A DNA stretch of 64,000 bases from Streptomyces narbonensis (GTDB lineage: Bacteria > Actinomycetota > Actinomycetes > Streptomycetales > Streptomycetaceae), in contig NZ_BMSF01000001.1 of the NCBI RefSeq assembly GCF_014649015.1, positions 1-64,000 of the forward strand, given 5' to 3'. A program made the translations under genes and the position numbers. Of this stretch, positions 43,888 to 51,877 are shown piece by piece (the stretch's first letter is position 1; each line of letters opens with the position of its first letter). Under the pieces are notes generated by a model that was given only the letters and a program-made list of their open reading frames with translations, ran no database searches and was not told the DNA's origin.

Positions 43888-44760
43888 ATGACGAAGAAGA
43901 CGCGAGTGCGCTTCGCGCGCATCGCCGCCGGCGCGATGATCGCCGCCGGAGCCTCGCTGACCGCGGCCGGTGCCGCCCAGGCCTTCGACACGCCGGACGA
44001 CCCGCCGCCGACGACCTGCATCCCGGGCACGGTCGGCTGCCCGGACCCGGAGCCGACGGACCCGGTTCCGACGGACGACCCGGACCCGACGGACCCGGTT
44101 CCGACGGACGACCCGGACCCGACGGACCCGGTTCCGACGGACGACCCGGACCCGACGGACCCGGTTCCGACGGACGACCCGGACCCGACGGACCCGGTTC
44201 CGACGGACGACCCGGACCCGACGGACCCGGTTCCGACGGACGACCCGGACCCGACGGACCCGGTTCCGACCGATGACCCGGACCCGACGGACCCGGTTCC
44301 GACGGACGACCCGGACCCGACGAACCCCGGCGGTTCGAACGGCTCCACGGGTAACTCCGGCAGCAACGGCAACTCCGGCAGCACCGGTAACAACAACGGC
44401 AACTCCGGCAGCACCGGCGACAATGGTGACTCCGGCAGCACCGGCAGCACGGGCAGCACCGGCACCGAGGAGAACGGCTCCGGCTCGACCGGCTCCGGCT
44501 CCACCGGCTCCGGCGACGCCGGCACCTGCACCGTCGACCTCGACGGCGCCGAGTGCGTGGACTCCGGCAACAGCAACACCGACACCAACAACGCCGGCTC
44601 GCAGCCCGTGCAGCAGGGTCAGGCGAAGGAGGAGCTCGCCGAGACCGGTGCGGCCGAGACCTCGTTCCTGATCATCGGCGCCGCGACCATGATCGCCGGT
44701 GGCATCGGCTTCCGTATGCTGCCGCGTCTCGTCGCCGGTGGCGGCAACGCCGCCGTCTGA
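43888..44760 (+). CDS. Secreted repeat protein with LAETG sortase-E-type wall-anchor signal
   Basis: 290 residues. The signal peptide (IAAGAMIAAGASLTAAGAAQA) is followed by eight exact copies of the 11-residue unit DPVPTDDPDPT. A Gly/Ser/Asn/Thr-rich stretch comes next, then a short segment with two cysteines (GTCTVDLDGAECVDSG). The C-terminal sorting signal is LAETG (250-254), a hydrophobic helix and a basic end (FRMLPRLV). Streptomyces class-E sortases cleave LAxTG signals (known for long chaplins), so this protein is probably covalently wall-anchored, with the repeats as a rod or spacer. No adhesive domain is recognised. Confidence 0.9.
   Translation: MTKKTRVRFARIAAGAMIAAGASLTAAGAAQAFDTPDDPPPTTCIPGTVGCPDPEPTDPVPTDDPDPTDPVPTDDPDPTDPVPTDDPDPTDPVPTDDPDPTDPVPTDDPDPTDPVPTDDPDPTDPVPTDDPDPTDPVPTDDPDPTNPGGSNGSTGNSGSNGNSGSTGNNNGNSGSTGDNGDSGSTGSTGSTGTEENGSGSTGSGSTGSGDAGTCTVDLDGAECVDSGNSNTDTNNAGSQPVQQGQAKEELAETGAAETSFLIIGAATMIAGGIGFRMLPRLVAGGGNAAV
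44059..44322 (+). repeat. 33-bp coding tandem repeat, eight copies
   Basis: 264 bp = 8 x 33 bp encode the 11-residue Asp/Pro/Thr unit of the LAETG protein. Copies are nearly identical in DNA, with one silent variant near 44270, which points to recent slippage or recombination and probable length variation. Confidence 0.95.
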
Positions 44761-44821
44761 CGGCACCGCGTGAACGCGTGACCGTGAACGTGAGTGCGTC
44801 CACCTGAACACGCGTCCATGA

Positions 44822-44857
44822 CGAAGGGCCGGGGAGAGCGATCTCCCCGGCCCTTCG
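44822..44857. terminator. Bidirectional terminator
   Basis: CGAAGGGCCGGGGAGA, a gcga loop and the exact complement give a perfect 16-bp stem. It lies between the LAETG gene and the converging zinc-ribbon gene. Confidence 0.92.
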
Positions 44858-44947
44858 CTGTGCTTCCGGCTCGTGTGAGGCGTCCGTGCGGCATCCGCCC
44901 GACCCGGTCGGGCCGTCCGGGGGCGCCGACGGAGGTGACGACACCCC

Positions 44948-45130
44948 CTAGGCCGCCTGGACCGCCGCGAGCAGCGCGATCGCGGCCAACAGGGCGATCG
45001 CCAGCGTCAGCAGCATCGCGGGGGTCAGGCCCTGAGGGGTCAGACGCTCCCGGTTCGCGCGGCAGACGGGGCAGCGGCCCTCGGCGACCGGGGCCGCGCA
45101 GTTGGCGCACACCAGTCGGTCATAGGTCAT
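44948..45130 (-). CDS. Small zinc-ribbon membrane protein
   Basis: 60 residues from ATG 45130, preceded by an excellent GGAGGAGGAG ribosome site. The N-terminal part has two CxxC pairs (CANC and CPVC) forming a zinc ribbon. One transmembrane helix follows (AMLLTLAIALLAAIALLAAV) and ends the protein. It is divergent from ftsE with a 235-nt gap. Function is unknown; a membrane-tethered zinc ribbon beside ftsEX could be a small adaptor, but nothing proves the link. Confidence 0.75.
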   Translation of the reverse strand: MTYDRLVCANCAAPVAEGRCPVCRANRERLTPQGLTPAMLLTLAIALLAAIALLAAVQAA

Positions 45131-45365
45131 GCGCTCTCCTCCTCCCGCACAGGGATCCACACCAGGACAACGCCCGGAGGGGCCCGGACGTTCCCCCTAC
45201 CACTCTGCCAGCTCCGGGGCGTTTCGGCGCGCCCCACCGGATTGCCCGCCTTCCGCCCGAAAGGGCGAAAAGGATAAAGCGCACAAGCCAGGAGCGCGAC
45301 TGCGCGGGCCTTCCCCGTTCGCGTAAGGTCACGCACACCTACTCCCGGCCGACCGTGGTGCATCC

Positions 45366-46055
45366 GTGATCCGATTCGACAACGTCTCCAAGTCCTATCC
45401 GAAGCAGAACCGCCCCGCGCTCCGGGATGTCTCCCTGGAGATCGAGAAGGGGGAGTTCGTCTTCCTCGTCGGTTCGTCCGGCTCCGGAAAGTCGACTTTC
45501 CTGCGGCTGCTCCTGCGTGAGGAGCGCGCCAGCCAAGGCCAGGTGCACGTCCTCGGCAAGGACCTGGCCCGGCTCTCCAACTGGAAGGTGCCGCACATGC
45601 GGCGCCAGCTCGGCACCGTCTTCCAGGACTTCCGCCTGCTCCCCAACAAGACCGTCGCCGAGAACGTGGCCTTCGCCCAGGAGGTCATCGGCAAGCCGCG
45701 CGGCGAGATCCGCAAGGCCGTGCCGCAGGTGCTCGACCTGGTCGGGCTCGGCGGCAAGGAGGACCGGCGGCCCGGCGAGCTCTCCGGTGGTGAGCAGCAG
45801 CGCGTCGCCATCGCGCGCGCCTTCGTCAACCGGCCGATGCTGCTGATCGCCGACGAGCCCACCGGCAACCTCGACCCGCAGACCTCCGTCGGCATCATGA
45901 AGCTGCTCGACCGCATCAACAGGACAGGGACCACCGTCGTCATGGCGACCCACGACCAGAACATCGTCGACCAGATGCGCAAGCGCGTCATAGAGCTCGA
46001 GCAGGGCCGGCTCGTCCGCGACCAGGCGCGCGGCGTCTACGGATACCAGCACTGA
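45366..46055 (+). CDS. ftsE: Cell-division ABC ATPase FtsE
   Basis: 229 residues from GTG 45366. Walker A is GSSGSGKST (36-44), the signature is [14 protein letters not shown] and Walker [13 protein letters not shown], with the H-loop in [11 protein letters not shown]. FtsE is the ATPase of the FtsEX complex, which signals across the membrane to activate peptidoglycan hydrolases at division. It is 23 nt from ftsX on the same transcript. TAAGGT (45324-45329) is a possible -10. Confidence 0.98.
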   Translation: MIRFDNVSKSYPKQNRPALRDVSLEIEKGEFVFLVGSSGSGKSTFLRLLLREERASQGQVHVLGKDLARLSNWKVPHMRRQLGTVFQDFRLLPNKTVAENVAFAQEVIGKPRGEIRKAVPQVLDLVGLGGKEDRRPGELSGGEQQRVAIARAFVNRPMLLIADEPTGNLDPQTSVGIMKLLDRINRTGTTVVMATHDQNIVDQMRKRVIELEQGRLVRDQARGVYGYQH

Positions 46056-46078
46056 GCAGGTAGGGGACACAACACACC

Positions 46079-46996
46079 ATGCGCGCTCAGTTCGTGCTCT
46101 CCGAGATCGGCGTCGGTCTCCGGCGCAATCTCACGATGACCTTCGCCGTCATCATCTCCGTGGCGCTCTCGCTCGCCCTCTTCGGCGGCGCCCTGCTCAT
46201 GCGCGAGCAGGTCAGCACGATGAAGGACTTCTGGTACGACAAGGTCAACGTCTCCATCTTCCTCTGCAACAAGGCGGACGCGGCCGACGGGACCAAGTGC
46301 CCCAAGGGTGCGGTCACTGCGCAGCAGAAGGAGCAGATCAAGTCCGACCTGGAGGACATGACCATCGTCGAGTCCGTCTTCTACGAGTCGACCGACGAGG
46401 CGTTCAAGCGGTACAAGGAGGAGTACGGCGACACCGCCATCGCCTCCGTCATCACGCCGGACCAGATGCAGGAGTCGTTCCGGGTCAAGCTCAAGGACCC
46501 GGAGAAGTACCAGGTGGTCGCCACGGCCTTCGCCGGCCGTGACGGGATCGAGTCGGTCCAGGACCAGCGGGACACCCTGCAGAACCTCTTCGACCTGATG
46601 AACGGCATGAACGTCGCCGCCCTCTGCGTCATGGGCCTGATGCTGGTCATCGCACTGATGCTGATCGTCAACACCGTCCGCGTCTCGGCCTTCAGCCGCC
46701 GCCGCGAGACGGGCATCATGAGACTCGTCGGAGCGTCCAGCTTCTACATCCAGATGCCGTTCATCATGGAGGCCGCCTTCGCCGGGCTCCTCGGCGGCGG
46801 CGTCGCCTGCGTGCTCCTGCTCGTCGGCCGGTACTTCCTCATCGACCACGGCGTGGCGCTCGCCGAGAAGATGCAGCTGGTCCAATTCATCGGCTGGGAC
46901 GCCGTCTTCGCCATGCTGCCGCTCATGCTCGCCATCAGTCTGCTCATGCCGGCCGGTGCTGCCTTCATCGCGCTGCGCAAGTACCTGAAGGTGTGA
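46079..46996 (+). CDS. ftsX: Cell-division membrane protein FtsX
   Basis: 305 residues with four membrane helices: one near 20-42, then a large extracellular domain (~43-170, including paired Cys in CNKADAADGTKC). Three more follow (for example VAALCVMGLMLVIALMLIV and LLGGGVACVLLLVGRYFLI). The cytoplasmic SRRRETGIMRLVGAS loop is the family hallmark. The extracellular loop is where actinobacterial FtsX binds hydrolase partners such as RipC. It forms a unit with FtsE and is followed by a hairpin that separates it from the protease gene. Confidence 0.98.
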   Translation: MRAQFVLSEIGVGLRRNLTMTFAVIISVALSLALFGGALLMREQVSTMKDFWYDKVNVSIFLCNKADAADGTKCPKGAVTAQQKEQIKSDLEDMTIVESVFYESTDEAFKRYKEEYGDTAIASVITPDQMQESFRVKLKDPEKYQVVATAFAGRDGIESVQDQRDTLQNLFDLMNGMNVAALCVMGLMLVIALMLIVNTVRVSAFSRRRETGIMRLVGASSFYIQMPFIMEAAFAGLLGGGVACVLLLVGRYFLIDHGVALAEKMQLVQFIGWDAVFAMLPLMLAISLLMPAGAAFIALRKYLKV

Positions 46997-47014
46997 GAAG
47001 AGACCCCTGACAGC

Positions 47015-47053
47015 GAATGGCGTCGTGCGGGCAAAGCCCGTGCGGCGCCATTC
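47015..47053 (+). terminator. ftsX terminator
   Basis: GAATGGCGtCGtgCGGGC, an AAA loop and GCCCGtgCGgCGCCATTC pair over 15 bp with small internal mismatches, starting 19 nt after the ftsX stop. Confidence 0.82.
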
Positions 47054-47074
47054 CCTTGTCCTAGAGTGGGCGCC

Positions 47075-48244
47075 ATGTCGGCCGGCACCGATCGCCATTT
47101 CTGTATCCGGCCCCGCGGAGTGCTCCGTGGGGCCGTTCTGACGTTGGTCTTCACCGGTGTCCTCGCCACCGCCGCCGCCACGGGCTCCCTGCCCCGCCGC
47201 GACGCCGCGGGCGCGGAGTCGCCGGACGCCGCCCGTACGGCCACGGTGGACCGCGCCGCCCTGAACCGGGCCGCCGCCGCGGCCATGGCCGACGGGAAGT
47301 CGGGCAAGCAGGCCGCCGAGGAGTTCGTCAGCCGCAGCGGTGACCGCTGGGGCGCGGTGTACGACAAGAAGGAGTACGCCGAATTCGAGCAGGCCCTCGA
47401 CGGCACCTACACGGGCGTCGGCCTCTCCGCCGGCCGGGCCGCCGGGGACAGGGTCCAGGTGACCCGGGTCCAGGCGGGCGGCCCCGCCGAGCGGGCCGGG
47501 CTCCGGGCCGGCGACCGGCTCGTCTCCGTCGACGGACGCCCGGTCGGCGGGCTCTCCGTCTCCGAGGTCGTCTCCCTGCTGCGCGGCGACGGCGTCCCCG
47601 GGTCGGCCGTCGTCCTCCGGGTCGAGCGCGGCCGGTCCGTCTGGACCGAGACCCTGCTCAGGGCCCGGGTCGCGACGGACCCGGTGACCGTCCGCCGCCT
47701 CGACGACGGGGCCGTCCTGATCAAGGTGGTCGCCTTCACCAAGGGCGTGGGCGCGCGCGTACGGGACGCGGTACGGGAGGCACCCACCGGCGCCGGAGTC
47801 CTCCTGGACCTGCGGGGCAACTCCGGCGGCCTGGTCGCGGAGGCCGCCGTGGCCGCCTCCGCCTTCCTCGACGGCGGCCTGGTCGCCACCTATGACGTCG
47901 AGGGCGAGCAGCGGGCCGTGTACGCGGAGGGGGGCGGCGACACCGGCCGGCCCCTGGTCGCGCTGATCGACGGCGGCACGATGAGCGCGGCCGAGCTGCT
48001 CACCGGCGCCCTCCAGGACCGGGGCCGGGCGGTCACGGTCGGCTCGCGGACCTTCGGCAAGGGCTCGGTGCAGATGCCGAGCGCGCTGCCGGACGGTTCC
48101 GTCGCGGAGCTGACCGTCGGGCACTACCGCACGCCCGCCGGGCACGCGGTGGACGGCCGGGGCATCACCCCCGACCTGGCGGCGGCGGAGAAGGCCGAGG
48201 AGCGGGCCCGTACGGTATTGAGTGGCCTCGGAGGGGGCTCGTAG
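47075..48244 (+). CDS. S41-family C-terminal processing protease (CtpA-like)
   Basis: 389 residues from ATG 47075, placed 7 nt after TAGAGT (47062-47067), suggesting a leaderless mRNA; a GTG 9 nt earlier would fall inside that -10. One N-terminal membrane or signal segment (~16-36) is followed by a PDZ domain (~105-185, GVGLSAGRAAGDRVQV and GLRAGDRLVSVDG). The catalytic Ser304 (GGTMSAAELL) and Lys329 (TFGKGSVQ) are 25 residues apart, the normal Ser-Lys spacing of this family. It is likely an extracytoplasmic protease; the substrate is unknown. Confidence 0.95.
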   Translation: MSAGTDRHFCIRPRGVLRGAVLTLVFTGVLATAAATGSLPRRDAAGAESPDAARTATVDRAALNRAAAAAMADGKSGKQAAEEFVSRSGDRWGAVYDKKEYAEFEQALDGTYTGVGLSAGRAAGDRVQVTRVQAGGPAERAGLRAGDRLVSVDGRPVGGLSVSEVVSLLRGDGVPGSAVVLRVERGRSVWTETLLRARVATDPVTVRRLDDGAVLIKVVAFTKGVGARVRDAVREAPTGAGVLLDLRGNSGGLVAEAAVAASAFLDGGLVATYDVEGEQRAVYAEGGGDTGRPLVALIDGGTMSAAELLTGALQDRGRAVTVGSRTFGKGSVQMPSALPDGSVAELTVGHYRTPAGHAVDGRGITPDLAAAEKAEERARTVLSGLGGGS

Positions 48245-48262
48245 TGCGAAAATGACCGCACT

Positions 48263-48811
48263 ATGGCAAAGGGACTCGTGAACGTGCAGGGCAAGCCTGC
48301 GAAGAAGACGACGGACAAGGCGCCCGAGCGCAAGCTGATCGCGCAGAACAAGAAGGCGCGCCACGACTACCACATCATCGACACCTACGAGTGCGGTGTC
48401 GTGCTCATGGGCACCGAGGTGAAGTCGCTGCGGATGGGCCGGGCCTCGCTGGCCGACGGCTTCGTCCAGATCGACAACCACGAGGCGTGGCTGCACAACA
48501 TCCACGTCCCGGAGTACATGCAGGGCAGCTGGACCAACCACTCGGCGAAGCGCAAGCGCAAGCTGCTCCTGCACCGCGCCGAGATCGACAAGCTGGAGTC
48601 GAAGGCCTCGGAGACGGGTCACACGATCGTGCCCCTCGCGCTGTACTTCCTGGGCGGCCGGGTGAAGTGCGAGATCGCGCTCGCCAAGGGCAAGAAGGAG
48701 TACGACAAGCGCCAGACGCTCCGCGAGCAGCAGGACACGCGCGAGACCAACCGGGCCATCGCGGCGGCGAAGCGGCGGCAGCGGGCGGCCCAGGCCGCCG
48801 AGCGCGGCTAA
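48263..48811 (+). CDS. smpB: SsrA-binding protein SmpB
   Basis: 182 residues, slightly longer than the ~160 usual because of a basic N-terminal extension (residues 1-22). The core has [32 protein letters not shown] and the C-terminal basic tail ([15 protein letters not shown]) that enters the ribosomal decoding site. SmpB delivers tmRNA to stalled ribosomes. Its RNA partner ssrA lies 80 nt downstream in the same direction, so the pair is complete. Confidence 0.98.
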   Translation: MAKGLVNVQGKPAKKTTDKAPERKLIAQNKKARHDYHIIDTYECGVVLMGTEVKSLRMGRASLADGFVQIDNHEAWLHNIHVPEYMQGSWTNHSAKRKRKLLLHRAEIDKLESKASETGHTIVPLALYFLGGRVKCEIALAKGKKEYDKRQTLREQQDTRETNRAIAAAKRRQRAAQAAERG

Positions 48812-48840
48812 TTCGCTGGCACGGGCGCCCGTCGGTCACG

Positions 48841-48846
48841 TACGAT
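48841..48846 (+). promoter_or_regulatory. Likely -10 of ssrA
   Basis: TACGAT, 45 nt before the mature tmRNA 5' end; no good -35 is seen. The precursor would carry a 5' leader removed by RNase P. Confidence 0.4.
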
Positions 48847-48891
48847 GGGTCACGCACCCCACAGAGGGTGCGACCTTTGAAAAAACAACAT

Positions 48892-49282
48892 GGGGATGAT
48901 CGGTTTCGACAGCGGATGTCGAAGCAGTGGGAAGCGTGTCGAGGAAGCGGCAATGATCTCGTAAACCATATGTCGCAACCAATAATCGCCAACACCAAGA
49001 GCGATAACTCCCGCTTCGCCCTCGCTGCCTAATTTTAGGTAACGAACAGAAGCCTCTGTGAGGAGCGTCAGCCCGGGGGTGGTCCCGACCCGGATCCTGG
49101 CGTCATTTAGGGATCTAAACCTCTAGCCCCGGTCACGGGGGTTGGAGGGAAATCAAACAGTGGCTGAGCCCGTTCCGGACTTGTCTGGGTGATCCGGAGG
49201 GCTGAGAAACTCGTACCAGACTGCACACGGAGAAGCCCTGATTCCGCACCGTTGGACGCGGGTTCGATTCCCGCCATCTCCA
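48892..49282 (+). ncRNA. ssrA: tmRNA (SsrA)
   Basis: About 391 nt. The 5' GGGGATG pairs with CATCTCC at the 3' end to make the tRNA-like acceptor stem, and the T-arm GGTTCGATTCC is present. The CCA end is not encoded. The tag reading frame (48988-49032) encodes ANTKSDNSRFALAA and ends in TAA; the ALAA end is the usual protease signal. With the Ala carried by tmRNA itself it rescues stalled ribosomes together with SmpB. tmRNA 3' ends are frequent integration sites, but nothing is integrated here. Confidence 0.96.
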
Positions 49283-49301
49283 CTCATCCCATGTGGGCAG
49301 A

Positions 49302-49333
49302 GGCCCGGCAGTCTTCACGACTGCCGGGCCTTT
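49302..49333. terminator. Bidirectional terminator, ssrA / MFS gene
   Basis: GGCCCGGCAGTC, a TTCAC loop and GACTGCCGGGCC form a perfect 12-bp stem followed by TTT, 20 nt after tmRNA. Confidence 0.9.
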
Positions 49334-49334
49334 G

Positions 49335-50624
49335 TCATGCCCGGACGCGGGGGCCCTGACCCACGCCGGTCGCCGTGCACAGGGCGAGTGCCAGGGTCGC
49401 CGCCGCTATCGGGGCGAGGAAGCCGAAGGCCGGGAAGGGGGCGTGGTCGGCGGCCCAGCCGCCGGTGGCGGAGCCTGCCGCGACGCCGGCGAGGAGCGCG
49501 GTCACCGCGAGGGTCATGCCTTCGTTGAGCTGGGACGCGGGTGTCAGACGCTGGACCAGGTTCATGCCCGTGAGCATCGTCGGGGCCGTCGCCATGCCCG
49601 CCACCAGCAGGCCGCCCGCGAGCGCGAGCAGCGAGCCGGTCATGGCCGCGAGCAGCGGCATCGCCATCAGGACGGCCAGCGCGGCCAGACAGGTGCGGAG
49701 CCGGGCGGTGCGGCGGGCGCGGCCGTAGAGGAGGCCCGCCGCGCAGGAGCCGGCGGCCTGGAGCGCGAGGACGGGGCCGGCGACGGGCCCGTCCACGAAC
49801 GCCAGGGCCACCACCTCCATGGAGCCGAAGACCGCCCCGGTGGCGAGGAAGACGGTGAGGAGCGGCACCATGCCCCGGGTCCGCAGCGGAGAGCCCGCGG
49901 CGGTACGGGGCGCGATCGGCGGCTCGGTCGAGCGCTGCGCCGCGAGGAGCAGGGCGCCGCCGAGCAGGAGGGCCGCGGCCGCGAGGGTGCCGGCCTCCGG
50001 GAAGAGCATCGAGCAGAGGAACGCGGCGAGCACCGGGCCCAGCATGAAGCAGAGCTCGTCGACGGCCTGCTCGAAGGCGTTGGCGGTGTGCAGGGCGTCC
50101 GGGTCGTCCCGGAGGAGGTGCGCCCAGCGGGCCCGGGACATGCCGCCCATGTTCGGGGCGGTGGCGGTTGCGGCGACGACGAGGCAGAGCGTCCAGGCGG
50201 GGGCCTTCTCGTGGACGCAGAGGAGCAGGAGCAGTTGGCCCAGCGCCATGTACGCCGCCGCCGGGACGGCGACGCGGGCCTGGCCGCGCCGGTCGACGAG
50301 CCGGGCGATCCAGGGGGCGGCCAGGGCCCCGGAGGCCAGGCCGGTCGCGGTGACCGCACCGGCCAGCGCGTAGGAGTCGTAGCGGCCCGCGATCATGATC
50401 ACGGCGCTGACGCCGAACATGCCGCTGGGCATCCGGGCGATCAGGTTTCCGGCGGTGAAGGCGCGGGTGCCGGGGAGGGCGAAGAGGCGGAGGTAGGGGT
50501 TGCGGGGAAGGGCCCGGGCGGGAGTGGGGCGGTGATCGGCGGTGCCGGGTGCGGCCCGCGGGTGTTCGTCGTAGCGCGGGGCGAGGGCCGGGCCCGCCGG
50601 GGTGAGAGTGAGGTCCTGCGGCAT
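49335..50624 (-). CDS. MFS transporter (drug-efflux-like)
   Basis: 429 residues, about 12 membrane helices after a ~45-residue disordered head. Typical MFS pieces are AGNLIARMPSGMFGVSAVIM and the loop ARLVDRRGQARV. The first half lacks a recognised substrate motif. It is transcribed divergently from a LysR-type regulator 83 nt away, the usual layout for regulated efflux or uptake. The substrate is unknown. Confidence 0.88.
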   Translation of the reverse strand: MPQDLTLTPAGPALAPRYDEHPRAAPGTADHRPTPARALPRNPYLRLFALPGTRAFTAGNLIARMPSGMFGVSAVIMIAGRYDSYALAGAVTATGLASGALAAPWIARLVDRRGQARVAVPAAAYMALGQLLLLLCVHEKAPAWTLCLVVAATATAPNMGGMSRARWAHLLRDDPDALHTANAFEQAVDELCFMLGPVLAAFLCSMLFPEAGTLAAAALLLGGALLLAAQRSTEPPIAPRTAAGSPLRTRGMVPLLTVFLATGAVFGSMEVVALAFVDGPVAGPVLALQAAGSCAAGLLYGRARRTARLRTCLAALAVLMAMPLLAAMTGSLLALAGGLLVAGMATAPTMLTGMNLVQRLTPASQLNEGMTLAVTALLAGVAAGSATGGWAADHAPFPAFGFLAPIAAATLALALCTATGVGQGPRVRA

Positions 50625-50707
50625 GGATCAAGGTTCGCGGCGGTGGTCCCCGCCGGTCCAACACCTGATCGGTGGCCATTCACGCACCTGTGTTGTTAAA
50701 TGCGGCG

Positions 50708-51697
50708 GTGACCTCCTCGTACGACACCGACCCCCGCCTTCTGCGCGCCTTCACCGCCGTCGCCGAGGAGCTGCACTTCACCCGGGCCGCCGCCCGTCTC
50801 TACCTCGCCCAGCAGGCCCTGAGCCGGGACATCCGGCGCCTGGAGAAGGAGTTGGGCGCCGAACTCTTCGTGCGGACCACCCGGCAGGTCACCCTCACCG
50901 CCGACGGTGAACGGCTCCTCCCGTACGCGCGACGGGTGTTGGCCGCCCACGATGAACTCGCCGAGGCCTTCCGCGCCGCGCCCCGCCCTCTCCTCGTCGA
51001 CCTCAACAGCCCCGGCCTCGGCCCGGAGGAAGTCCTGGCCCGGGCCCGTGAACTCGCCCCGGACCAGGAGCTGATGGCCCGCTATGAGAGCGGTCTCACC
51101 GGCGCCGTACGGGAGATCCTCGCCGGCCGGCTCGACGCCTCCTTCGGCCGGTACGGAGGGCTCGACGCCGGGCTGCGGACGCGGCTCGACTCCGTGTTCG
51201 TGCGGTACGAGCGGATGGCCGTGATCCTTCCCGACGACCACCCGCTCGCCGACCTGCCCGAGGTGCCGCTCGCCGGGCTCGCCGGGGAACGGATCTACGC
51301 GGGCGCGGGGAACGACCGCACGCCCGAGTGGACCGACCTCGCCGCGCGGCTCTTCGCCGGGCGCGGCATCGCGATCGCCCCGCCCGCGCCGCTCGCCGTC
51401 GGCAAGGAGGAGTTCGGCCGCATCATGGCCAAGCACCGCACCCCGGTCCTCGCCGTCGTCAGCTTCCCGTCCATGCCGGGCAGCGTGCTGCGCCCGCTCG
51501 TCGACCCCGTACCCCTGTCGCCCGTGAGTCTGGTGTGGCGCAAGGGGTTGCGCCATCCCGGCCTCGACGCACTGCGGGCCGCCGTCGCCGAGATCGGTGC
51601 CCGGGAGGGCTGGCGGACCCGCCCGGCGGGCTGCTGGCTGCCGGAGGGGGAGCCGGGACTGCCGGAGGGCGCTCCGGGGCCGCTCCTCCGGCCCTGA
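50708..51697 (+). CDS. LysR-family transcriptional regulator
   Basis: 329 residues from GTG 50708, located 6 nt after TTAAAT (50696-50701), so probably leaderless. The N-terminal HTH (RLLRAFTAVAEELHFTRAAARLYLAQQALSRDIRRLE) occupies residues ~8-42. The effector domain follows, then a Pro/Gly-rich C-terminal tail of ~25 residues. It is divergent from the MFS gene, which is the likely target, and the 83-bp gap between the two starts must contain both promoters. The inducer is unknown. Confidence 0.9.
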   Translation: MTSSYDTDPRLLRAFTAVAEELHFTRAAARLYLAQQALSRDIRRLEKELGAELFVRTTRQVTLTADGERLLPYARRVLAAHDELAEAFRAAPRPLLVDLNSPGLGPEEVLARARELAPDQELMARYESGLTGAVREILAGRLDASFGRYGGLDAGLRTRLDSVFVRYERMAVILPDDHPLADLPEVPLAGLAGERIYAGAGNDRTPEWTDLAARLFAGRGIAIAPPAPLAVGKEEFGRIMAKHRTPVLAVVSFPSMPGSVLRPLVDPVPLSPVSLVWRKGLRHPGLDALRAAVAEIGAREGWRTRPAGCWLPEGEPGLPEGAPGPLLRP

Positions 51698-51834
51698 GCG
51701 CCGGAGGGCGGCCCTGAGCGCCGGGGAGGGAGCCAGGAGGCGCCCGGGAGGCGCTCACAGGGACCCCGTACCCCGGGTGAGAGCAAGGTTCCGTCCCCGT
51801 CACCTCACGGCACCGGGCTGAAACGCGGCCTCCC

Positions 51835-51840
51835 TAGCGT
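51835..51840 (+). promoter_or_regulatory. Possible narK promoter -10
   Basis: TAGCGT, with start expected near 51847. Just upstream, GTCAC-n6-GCACC-n5-GAAAC (51799-51824) is a degenerate GlnR-type arrangement. Confidence 0.35.
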
Positions 51841-51877
51841 CGGTCGCATCAGGGTTCCGACTCCGTGGAGGTGCGTG

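Noticed and set aside
44059..44322. 33-bp repeats as a CRISPR or mobile-element feature
   Set aside because: They are contiguous and in frame within a secreted-protein gene.
49200..49282. A tRNA gene ending in GGTTCGATTCC ... CATCTCC
   Set aside because: It is the 3' tRNA-like half of tmRNA; there is no anticodon arm.
49283..49335. Integrated element at the tmRNA attachment site
   Set aside because: A terminator follows tmRNA directly and the next genes are core MFS/LysR genes; there is no integrase or duplicated tmRNA end.
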